Shown: piece after piece, positions 1 through 5,423 of the stretch | Numbering within the stretch: position 1 is the first letter of the stretch | How the letters are laid out: each line of letters opens with the position of its first letter | NCBI GenBank assembly: GCA_013329865.1 | Contig: DUJJ01000076.1 | Coordinates: forward strand, 1-6,170 | Source: Candidatus Poseidoniaceae archaeon | Lineage (GTDB): Archaea > Thermoplasmatota > Poseidoniia > Poseidoniales > Poseidoniaceae | Reading direction: 5' to 3' | Length of the DNA stretch: 6,170 bases | Position numbers and translations under genes: made by a program | The notes under the pieces: model-generated | What the model was told of the DNA's origin: nothing | The model's input: only the letters and a program-made list of their open reading frames with translations | The model's database searches: none

Positions 1-1
1 T

Positions 2-235
2 TTCCAGTATTACTGGTATGCAATCATATTCCTAGTTTTTGATGTGGCTTTCATGTTCCTCGTCCTTGGCGGCATGGTTGCCTCTGATGCGACAGCCCAA
101 GACATCGCCGCGGGTGAGCGCGCTGGAGCCGTTGCTCAGGCCAAAGATGCGCTATTGGTTCTGTGCGGCTACTTCGCGATAATGTCGCTTGGCGTTTGGT
201 ATGTTTTTAGGAAACGAGGGAGAATATACATCTGA
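2..235 (+). CDS. nuoA: NADH-quinone oxidoreductase subunit A, 3' part (5' end outside window)
   Basis: This is the C-terminal 77 residues of the small membrane subunit NuoA (ND3 family), which helps connect the membrane arm of complex I to the quinone-reducing module. The reading frame is open from the first bases, so the true start lies upstream; the family is usually about 120-140 residues. The fragment begins within a membrane segment reading FQYYWYAIIFLVFDVAFMFL, which matches the family's second helix around its FDVE motif. A loop follows (about residues 28-48), then a final membrane segment (about 50-70) and a short basic end. The Asp of FDVE is kept (bases 41-43) but the Glu is Ala (bases 47-49), and the usual PW that follows is missing. 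Its position just before nuoB supports the call. The stop TGA forms part of the nuoB ribosome binding site. Confidence 0.85.
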   Translation, partial: FQYYWYAIIFLVFDVAFMFLVLGGMVASDATAQDIAAGERAGAVAQAKDALLVLCGYFAIMSLGVWYVFRKRGRIYI

Positions 236-239
236 GGTG
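234..239 (+). promoter_or_regulatory. Ribosome binding site of nuoB (decides its start)
   Basis: GAGGTG begins inside the nuoA stop codon and sits 6 bases before the ATG at 246. It complements the 3' end of archaeal 16S rRNA (UCACCUCC). It favours ATG 246 over an in-frame TTG at 189, which lies within nuoA. Confidence 0.8.
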
Positions 240-245
240 GGGCCG

Positions 246-839
246 ATGGCAGATACTGGAGAGAATTTTGCAGCGTTCAACAGTCGCGCGCTCGTTGAAA
301 TGGTCGGTGGAGTGACCGATGAAGCCCTCAAAGTGACCAGAATCAAGCAGTTCTTGAGTGTTCTAGCCGGTCGCTTCTTCAATTGGGCTGGTCGTAAATC
401 ACTATTCACACTCCACCTGGGTATCAAGTGCTGTGCCATTGAAATGGCTGCAGCGGCAACACCGAGATTTGACGGTGATAGGTTCGGAGTATTGTTCCGG
501 TCATCTCCTAGGCAATCGGATGTCCTGCTGGTAAATGGACCAATTTCAAAGAAGTTCGCTGATAAAATAGTCAGGCTGTGGGAACAAATGCCCGAGCCGA
601 AGTATTGCATTGCGATGGGCGAGTGTGCGATTTCCGGTGGACCTTATTTCCAATCTTACAACATCTTAGAAGGAGTTGATACCGTGATTCCTGTCGACGT
701 ATACATTCCAGGCTGCCCGCCAAGACCCGAAGCCCTAATCGACGGCTTTGGTCTGCTCCGTGAGAAGATTATCAGAATTGGTGGTGCGCCAAGCTCTGGA
801 AGAGACTCAGAAAAACCAATAATTGTAGGTGACGAGTAA
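246..839 (+). CDS. nuoB: NADH-quinone oxidoreductase subunit B (N2 cluster subunit)
   Basis: NuoB carries the terminal [4Fe-4S] cluster N2, which hands electrons to quinone at the interface with NuoD. The 197-residue product has all four expected ligands: the adjacent Cys pair at residues 62-63 in LGIKCCAIEM, Cys127 in AMGECAISGG, and Cys157 in PVDVYIPGCPPRPEAL. These motifs are near-perfect family matches, and the length is usual for the subunit (E. coli about 220, Thermus about 180). There are no membrane segments, as expected for a peripheral subunit. The ATG at 246 is preferred because a GAGGTG element sits 6 bases upstream; the TTG at 189 would add 19 unsupported residues overlapping nuoA. 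The TAA stop overlaps the nuoC start by one base. It is the only complete gene here not ending in TGA. Confidence 0.97.
   Translation: MADTGENFAAFNSRALVEMVGGVTDEALKVTRIKQFLSVLAGRFFNWAGRKSLFTLHLGIKCCAIEMAAAATPRFDGDRFGVLFRSSPRQSDVLLVNGPISKKFADKIVRLWEQMPEPKYCIAMGECAISGGPYFQSYNILEGVDTVIPVDVYIPGCPPRPEALIDGFGLLREKIIRIGGAPSSGRDSEKPIIVGDE
828..832 (+). promoter_or_regulatory. Ribosome binding site of nuoC
   Basis: GGTGA lies inside the last codons of nuoB and 6 bases before ATG 839. It supports ATG 839 rather than the second in-frame ATG at 845, which would be 12 bases away. Confidence 0.65.
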
Positions 840-1492
840 TGGGTATGAAAATCACTCTAGAGCAAAATGCAATTGCGGTAACTGAATGCGCTGATGCGAT
901 AAATGACCGCTTCAGTGGTAGCGGAATTAATGCCGATATCATCCAACATTCAAATGCTAAGAAATATTCGTTTGTGCGGGTAACCGCTCCTCCCCAGCAT
1001 TGGCAAGCTCTAGCCAAGTGGATGAAGTTCGAAATTGGGGTCAACTATTGCTCCATGGTTACTGGAACCCACTATCCAGAAGGTGGCGCTGAGCGTGGTT
1101 GGGAGGTTGTCTACCACCTGCTTCGGCAACCAATTGTAAACCAAATACCGGACACTAACACCGTATTTGTTGCTGAGAAAATGCTCGGCGCACAGGTTCC
1201 CGTGGAATTTGAAGTAATCATCAATCTCCCCAACAATGACACCCCTTCAGTGCCTACCGTTCAACATGTTTGGGTTGGTGCGGATTGGAATGAAAAAGAA
1301 ACCTGGGACCTAGTCGGCATAAATTTCGAAGGTCATGAAAACATGTTCAGAGTTCTAAATCCGCATGACAGTCCTGATGGATTCCACCCGCTGCAAAAAC
1401 AGCACAAGATTCGCTATCACGATTTTAATGAAATGTATGATGATGCACAAGGTTTCGGTAGAAAACCGGCAGATGAAGGCCGCGTAAAGTGA
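839..1492 (+). CDS. nuoC: NADH-quinone oxidoreductase subunit C
   Basis: NuoC (30 kDa subunit family) is a cluster-free structural subunit of the peripheral arm that packs against NuoD. The 217-residue product carries the family signature at about residues 148-173: GADWNEKETWDLVGINFEGH, followed by ENMFRVLNP. The classical ERE of this signature is EKE here. A short HPLQKQHKIRYHDF stretch then replaces the usual HPLRKDYP ending, with a hydrophilic tail to 217. The upstream half contains the WEVVYHLL segment (about 88-95) of the domain's sheet. The gene is not fused to nuoD, unlike E. coli nuoCD, but it lies in the same reading frame, separated only by its TGA and three codons. The start at 839 overlaps the nuoB stop by one base and has a GGTGA 6 bases upstream. 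Confidence 0.93.
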   Translation: MGMKITLEQNAIAVTECADAINDRFSGSGINADIIQHSNAKKYSFVRVTAPPQHWQALAKWMKFEIGVNYCSMVTGTHYPEGGAERGWEVVYHLLRQPIVNQIPDTNTVFVAEKMLGAQVPVEFEVIINLPNNDTPSVPTVQHVWVGADWNEKETWDLVGINFEGHENMFRVLNPHDSPDGFHPLQKQHKIRYHDFNEMYDDAQGFGRKPADEGRVK

Positions 1493-1496
1493 GGGA
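1491..1496 (+). promoter_or_regulatory. Ribosome binding site of nuoD
   Basis: GAGGGA starts within the nuoC stop codon and ends 5 bases before ATG 1502. It is a weaker variant of the GAGGTGA seen at other junctions of this operon. Confidence 0.65.
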
Positions 1497-1501
1497 CAAA
1501 A

Positions 1502-2641
1502 ATGGCGCAGATGTGGATTACTATGGGTCCTCAGCACCCAATGACGCACGGTCTTTGGACGCTTAGGGTCAAGGTCGATGGGGAAACCGTTGTTGATACT
1601 GAGGCCGAGTTGGGCTACATTCATCGTGGTGTGGAAAAAATTTGTGAAGCCCGAGATTTTACCCAAGTCACTCCATATTGTGACCGACTGTGTTACGTAA
1701 GCGCAATGACTTGGGCTAACTCATACATCTACGCTGCAGAGGACCTGCTAGAAGCAGACGTGCCTGAGAGAGCCGAATACATCCGCCTAATTGCCGCAGA
1801 ATTACAGCGATTAGCCAGCCATCTAATGTGGCTTGGAGCATTCGGCCCCGATATTGGCAACCTAACGCTGATGACGTGGTGTATGCGTGACCGAGAGATG
1901 TTCCTTGATTTGTTACAGGAGTTGGGCGGCTCAAGAATGCACTACAACTACCCCAGAATAGGCGGCGTCAAGCGAGATATACCAATCGGCTTTGGCGATC
2001 GCATGATTGCTAAAGTCAAACTTTTCGAGAAGCGTATCGAAGAATACGAAATGATGCTAGACGAGTCAACCATTTGGCTGGTAAGACTTCAAGGAGTTGG
2101 TTACGCTAACGCTGAGGAAATGGTAGAAGCAGGGGTATCAGGACCAAATGTGCGAGCCGCTGGAGTAAACTATGACATCCGCTGGGCTCACCCCTACTCA
2201 GTGTATGATGAGGTAGATTGGGAACCTGCAGTAGAAAAGCCAACTTCAGTAAAGGGCGCAGACTGCTATGACCGATATCGAGTAAGAATTGAAGAAATGC
2301 GCCAGTCATGCCGCATGTTGCTCGATGCAATCGAGAAAATACCGGGCGGTAAAAACACTCACTATTCAAACGGTGATAAGATGATTTTAACCAAGGCGCC
2401 AACCAGAGCACCAGAAGGTGCATCAGGGTTTAGCAACTATGAGTGCACCAGAGGGGCCTCGCAGTTTTATGTCCAAGGCGGTGGTGAAGGTAGAGGTAAA
2501 AAGCCATACAGGTTATCGATTAGGTCGCCGATGTTCATTACAATTCCATTCGTTGCTAAAACGATGATTGGCTACAAAGTTGCTGATATTCCAGCGATAA
2601 TGGGTAGCTTTGATCCATGCATCGGAGAGACAGATCGCTGA
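1502..2641 (+). CDS. nuoD: NADH-quinone oxidoreductase subunit D (quinone-site subunit)
   Basis: NuoD (49 kDa subunit) forms the quinone-reduction pocket with NuoB and descends from the large subunit of [NiFe] hydrogenases. The 379-residue product has the family landmarks in order: GPQHPMTHG (9-17, with the quinone-site His loop), GYIHRGVEK (38-46), DRLCYVS (61-67, including the Tyr that corresponds to the quinone-contacting Tyr of known structures), ELQRLASHL (100-108), PRIGGVKRDIP (151-161), PYRLSIRSP (336-343) and the C-terminal GSFDPCIGETDR. The usual Asp of DRLDY is Cys64, and Cys373 sits at the C-terminal site equivalent to the hydrogenase DPCxxC. The partner Cys of each hydrogenase pair is absent (Ser67 and Gly-Glu), so nickel binding is not expected. 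The length is normal for an unfused NuoD. ATG 1502 follows GAGGGA at good spacing. Confidence 0.97.
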   Translation: MAQMWITMGPQHPMTHGLWTLRVKVDGETVVDTEAELGYIHRGVEKICEARDFTQVTPYCDRLCYVSAMTWANSYIYAAEDLLEADVPERAEYIRLIAAELQRLASHLMWLGAFGPDIGNLTLMTWCMRDREMFLDLLQELGGSRMHYNYPRIGGVKRDIPIGFGDRMIAKVKLFEKRIEEYEMMLDESTIWLVRLQGVGYANAEEMVEAGVSGPNVRAAGVNYDIRWAHPYSVYDEVDWEPAVEKPTSVKGADCYDRYRVRIEEMRQSCRMLLDAIEKIPGGKNTHYSNGDKMILTKAPTRAPEGASGFSNYECTRGASQFYVQGGGEGRGKKPYRLSIRSPMFITIPFVAKTMIGYKVADIPAIMGSFDPCIGETDR

Positions 2642-2646
2642 GGTGA
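2640..2646 (+). promoter_or_regulatory. Ribosome binding site of nuoH
   Basis: GAGGTGA shares its first two bases with the nuoD stop TGA and ends 4 bases before ATG 2651. It is a seven-base match to the archaeal anti-Shine-Dalgarno sequence. Confidence 0.85.
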
Positions 2647-2650
2647 AATC

Positions 2651-4153
2651 ATGGACGACAAATACGATCTTAGAGGTTTGATTTTCTCTACCTTTGATGA
2701 TTTGATTCCACCACTTCTTGAGGGTACACCGCTAGAAGAAAGCGCTAATTCCATTGCCTTTGGTGCTGCAACCTTTGCAGCGGTCAACATTGTATTCTTG
2801 ATGTTATTCTTCTCGCAATTTGCTATTCTGTGGATTGAGCGTAAGGCTGTAGCACGTATGAATGATAGACGTGGTGCGACGACCGCCCTACGTTCCCTGT
2901 GGGTAGGTGAAAACGGTGTTACTGCCGGAGAGTGGTGGAATATGCTGCCGTTCGGGCTTGGCAAGCCAATTGGCGGCTTGAACAAGTGGCTAAACAACCG
3001 TTTTGGCAACCGTGACGAAACTTTTGCGACGGTTGATAGAGTCAATAACCGTTCTTGGATGGGATACTCAATCTTCCCAGGCTTTTTCCAGAATGTCGCA
3101 GATGGCATGAAATTCTTGGTCAAGGAACACATGGTACCTCAGCGCGCTGACCGGCTAATCTTCGAGGTATCACCATTCCTAATCGTCTCCTCAACATTAC
3201 TTATTCTCGGCATTATTCCACTGTCTAGCGGTATGTATGCAACCAACCCAGACTTGTCGATACTATACGCTATCGCAATCTTTGGCATTGCTCCTATCGG
3301 CGTCTTCTTTGCTGGTTGGTCATCAAACAACAAGTATACGCTCATCGGCGGTATCAGATCTGCAGCACAGTTGACAGCCTACGAAATCCCGCTATTACTT
3401 ACCCTCCTCTCGGTTGCAATCCTTACCGGGACATTCAACATCATCGAAAGTATTCACTTCCAACATTCAGCAGGTGCGTGGAACCTATTCCTGATGCCAC
3501 TTGGTGCAGGTTTGTTCCTCCTGACAATGATCGCTGAAGTAGAACGAGTGCCTTTCGATATGCCGGAAGCGGAAGCCGAACTAGTTGAAGGATGGTGGAC
3601 TGAATATGGTGGCATGAGATTTGGTATGCTGTTTATGGCAGAATACATCAGGACCTATGCGGCTTGTTTCCTGTTCACTCACTTCTTCCTCGGTGGCTGG
3701 CACCTTCCATTCCAAGGATTGATTAGCCAAATTCCATTGCTCGGTGACCTTTACTTACTGATTCCAGGTGCCATAGTAGTATTGTTGAAATCCTGGTTGG
3801 TATTCCTGTTGGTATTCGTCTGGGCAAGGTTCTCACTGGCGAGGATAAGAACCGATCAAATCTTAGAATTTGGCTGGCGTATTTTGCTACCTCTCGCAGT
3901 GCTACAAGTTGTGCTTGCTGGAATCTACCGACTTTACCTGTTTGACCCAACGGCTATGAAAGATACCGCAGCTGGTGGCTGGGCTTGGAATGCAATGGGC
4001 ATACCCATGTTCGTTCCAATTATCACCACAGCGATTTGGTTGGGTATATTCGTGTTATTCCTCAATGATGAAGATAAAAGTGGTAATACCGAGCGTATGT
4101 TCCATGTGTATACAGAAAAGCCTGCGGGAACTTATGTCCCGGGGCAGGAGTGA
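2651..4153 (+). CDS. nuoH: NADH-quinone oxidoreductase subunit H, enlarged form
   Basis: NuoH (ND1 family) is the membrane subunit that holds the quinone entry channel and links redox chemistry to the proton-pumping arm. About nine membrane segments can be seen, at roughly 41-62, 170-192, 203-222, 240-260, 277-295, 325-346, 371-394, 408-428 and 451-471. Landmarks are WIERKAVARM (61-70), ADGMKFLVKEHMVPQRADRL (150-169), GWSSNNKYTLIGGIRSAAQ (222-240), VPFDMPEAEAELVEG (300-314) with TEYGGM after it, and RTDQILEFGWRILLP (400-414). At 500 residues it is much longer than E. coli NuoH (325). The excess is an N-terminal extension of about 40 residues, about 60 inserted residues between RRG (73-75) and QNVADG (147-152), and a hydrophilic C-terminal end. 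The GPN that normally follows the first Arg-rich motif is replaced by Ala-Thr-Thr. ATG 2651 follows a strong ribosome binding site. Confidence 0.96.
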   Translation: MDDKYDLRGLIFSTFDDLIPPLLEGTPLEESANSIAFGAATFAAVNIVFLMLFFSQFAILWIERKAVARMNDRRGATTALRSLWVGENGVTAGEWWNMLPFGLGKPIGGLNKWLNNRFGNRDETFATVDRVNNRSWMGYSIFPGFFQNVADGMKFLVKEHMVPQRADRLIFEVSPFLIVSSTLLILGIIPLSSGMYATNPDLSILYAIAIFGIAPIGVFFAGWSSNNKYTLIGGIRSAAQLTAYEIPLLLTLLSVAILTGTFNIIESIHFQHSAGAWNLFLMPLGAGLFLLTMIAEVERVPFDMPEAEAELVEGWWTEYGGMRFGMLFMAEYIRTYAACFLFTHFFLGGWHLPFQGLISQIPLLGDLYLLIPGAIVVLLKSWLVFLLVFVWARFSLARIRTDQILEFGWRILLPLAVLQVVLAGIYRLYLFDPTAMKDTAAGGWAWNAMGIPMFVPIITTAIWLGIFVLFLNDEDKSGNTERMFHVYTEKPAGTYVPGQE

Positions 4154-4158
4154 GGTGA
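4152..4158 (+). promoter_or_regulatory. Ribosome binding site of nuoI
   Basis: GAGGTGA overlaps the nuoH stop codon and ends 4 bases before ATG 4163. The arrangement is identical to the nuoD/nuoH junction. Confidence 0.85.
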
Positions 4159-4162
4159 AAAT

Positions 4163-5146
4163 ATGCCAATGCATCCCCATGCAAAGCCGAATTTTAGAAA
4201 TCTATTTTGGTATCCATTCAAGATTACCTTAATCACCGCGCTGAGGACTTTCCCAATCTTCGGTAAGTTGTTTGGTAAGCGATTAGGCATGGGCTATCAT
4301 AATACCAGCCACCCAGAATTCCTTGATGATGGCTCAAAGGCAAGAGCGAGCAAGAACACGAGTTTCAACGATATCAGTCAACAAGAATTTGCTCCTGACC
4401 GAGTAACCTCAGATTTGTTCCCCACCTTGTGGAAACCGCAAACAGTGCAATATCCCTACGAGAGGCTGGAGGATATGGAGCCATGGCTGTTCGTTCCGGG
4501 TAATTACAATGGCAGAATAGGAGTAATTTGGGAGACCTGTACTGCGTGTAAACTCTGTGTGACTGCTTGTCCAAACGATTGTTTGCATATGACAACAGAG
4601 TTGCGCGTGGATGTATTAGACGGTGCAGACGGAGAACACGGTGGTTTGGGTGCCGAATTAGAAATCGGCGGCTACGCAGCACAACTAATTCCAGAGGTTG
4701 CCGACACGCTTGATGATTTCAATCACGTCACTGCTCACGCCGACACCCCCGACCAATGGCGATTTGCAGAGGTATTAGACCTGTCAGGGGGCACTGCTAC
4801 GGTTCGCTGGAACGATTCAGGAATGGAGCAAGACATTGACCAATCTGCCTTATTTGTGGCCGATGATCAAATAGTTTCAGGCAGAATAGACCTCGGACGG
4901 TGCATGTTTTGCGGTTTGTGCATGGAGGCCTGTGGGTTTACCTCATTCTTCATGACCAACGAATACGATGGCATGTCCGGTTTCACTCGTCAAGATTTGT
5001 GGTTTGATGCCAGTAGAACTAGAGTTCTACCTTCAGTGCACCAAGAAGCAGTCGATGCAGAATTAGCCAAACGGGCAAATAAGGAAAAAGATAAACGCGC
5101 TAGGAAAGCAGCAAAGGCGAAAGCCGCTGCAGAGGATGGTGCGTGA
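4163..5146 (+). CDS. nuoI: NADH-quinone oxidoreductase subunit I, two [4Fe-4S] clusters, with large insertions
   Basis: NuoI carries two [4Fe-4S] clusters (N6a and N6b) that pass electrons toward NuoB. Both ligand sets are complete: Cys126, 129, 132 and 136 in CTACKLCVTACPNDC, and Cys247, 250, 253 and 257 in CMFCGLCMEACG. The Pro that normally follows the last Cys of the second motif is Gly. The product has 327 residues against about 180 in E. coli. An amphipathic start (residues 11-39) resembles the membrane-surface helices of the family. About 55 extra residues precede TVQYPYE (94-100), which leads into the usual NGRI stretch. The motifs are separated by 110 residues instead of about 28, with a Trp-containing, beta-strand-like acidic segment at about 199-233. 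The tail (about 299-327) is rich in Lys, Arg and Ala. The frame is open across all insertions with no sign of a frameshift. The 3' end lies one base before nuoJ1. Confidence 0.95.
   Translation: MPMHPHAKPNFRNLFWYPFKITLITALRTFPIFGKLFGKRLGMGYHNTSHPEFLDDGSKARASKNTSFNDISQQEFAPDRVTSDLFPTLWKPQTVQYPYERLEDMEPWLFVPGNYNGRIGVIWETCTACKLCVTACPNDCLHMTTELRVDVLDGADGEHGGLGAELEIGGYAAQLIPEVADTLDDFNHVTAHADTPDQWRFAEVLDLSGGTATVRWNDSGMEQDIDQSALFVADDQIVSGRIDLGRCMFCGLCMEACGFTSFFMTNEYDGMSGFTRQDLWFDASRTRVLPSVHQEAVDAELAKRANKEKDKRARKAAKAKAAAEDGA
5138..5141 (+). promoter_or_regulatory. Ribosome binding site of nuoJ1 (weak; decides its start)
   Basis: GGTG lies 6 bases before ATG 5148, inside the end of nuoI. It is shorter than the other sites of the operon. 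An alternative ATG at 5136 is preceded only by GAGG with no spacer, so 5148 is preferred. Confidence 0.5.
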
Positions 5147-5147
5147 G

Positions 5148-5423
5148 ATGGATATTGCCGGTATCGTCGAAGCAGGGGTATTTTTCTTATTTGCAACAAT
5201 TACCATCGGCGGTGCACTCGGCTTAATCTTAGCTCAGAGGGTTGCTCACTCGATGCTTTCCCTAATTTTCTGTTTCATGGCGGTATCGGGAATTTTCATT
5301 CTACTCGGTGCAGAATTTCTAGCAGCTATTCAGATTTTGGTTTATTTAGCCAGTGTTGGACTTGTCGTGCTGTTTGGCATAATGCTGACTAGGCGGCAAA
5401 TACTCGAGGAGGATTTCGAATGA
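5148..5423 (+). CDS. nuoJ1: NADH-quinone oxidoreductase subunit J, N-terminal half
   Basis: This 91-residue membrane protein corresponds to the first three helices of NuoJ (ND6 family), which lies between NuoH and NuoK and takes part in transmitting conformational change along the membrane arm. Membrane segments are at about 6-28, 33-53 and 58-81. The best landmark is GAEFLAAIQILVYLASVGLV (54-73) followed by VLFGIML, which matches the conserved third helix, including Tyr66 near its known bulge. The usual Gly-Ala after that Tyr is Ala-Ser. The protein stops after a charged end (TRRQILEEDFE), whereas E. coli NuoJ continues to 184 residues; the remainder is encoded by the next gene. Split nuoJ genes are known in archaeal complex I operons. 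An ATG at 5136 would add four residues and overlap nuoI. The stop overlaps the next start as ATGA. Confidence 0.9.
   Translation: MDIAGIVEAGVFFLFATITIGGALGLILAQRVAHSMLSLIFCFMAVSGIFILLGAEFLAAIQILVYLASVGLVVLFGIMLTRRQILEEDFE
5408..5413 (+). promoter_or_regulatory. Ribosome binding site of nuoJ2
   Basis: GGAGGA, within the last codons of nuoJ1, ends 6 bases before ATG 5420. It supports this start in the ATGA overlap. Confidence 0.75.

Noticed and set aside
189..245. N-terminal extension of nuoB from a TTG at 189
   Set aside because: It lies inside nuoA, encodes no family-like sequence, and a good ribosome binding site points to ATG 246.
2126..2138. 13-base repeat GAAGCAGGGGTAT, also at 5169-5181
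   Set aside because: Both copies encode Glu-Ala-Gly-Val in unrelated genes with no further similarity around them; most likely chance.
1502..2641. A membrane-bound [NiFe] hydrogenase large subunit instead of NuoD
   Set aside because: Only one Cys of each hydrogenase Cys pair is present, and the flanking genes A, C, J and K fit complex I.
2572..3132. Long open frame on the minus strand (186 residues) across nuoD/nuoH
   Set aside because: It is antisense to strongly conserved nuoH sequence, with no recognisable domain; other minus-strand open frames (for example 152-610 and 4374-4682) are likewise shadows.
5144..5150. Possible frameshift joining nuoI and nuoJ1
   Set aside because: nuoI ends in a plausible hydrophilic tail, nuoJ1 has its own start and ribosome binding site, and the two are separate in all known operons.
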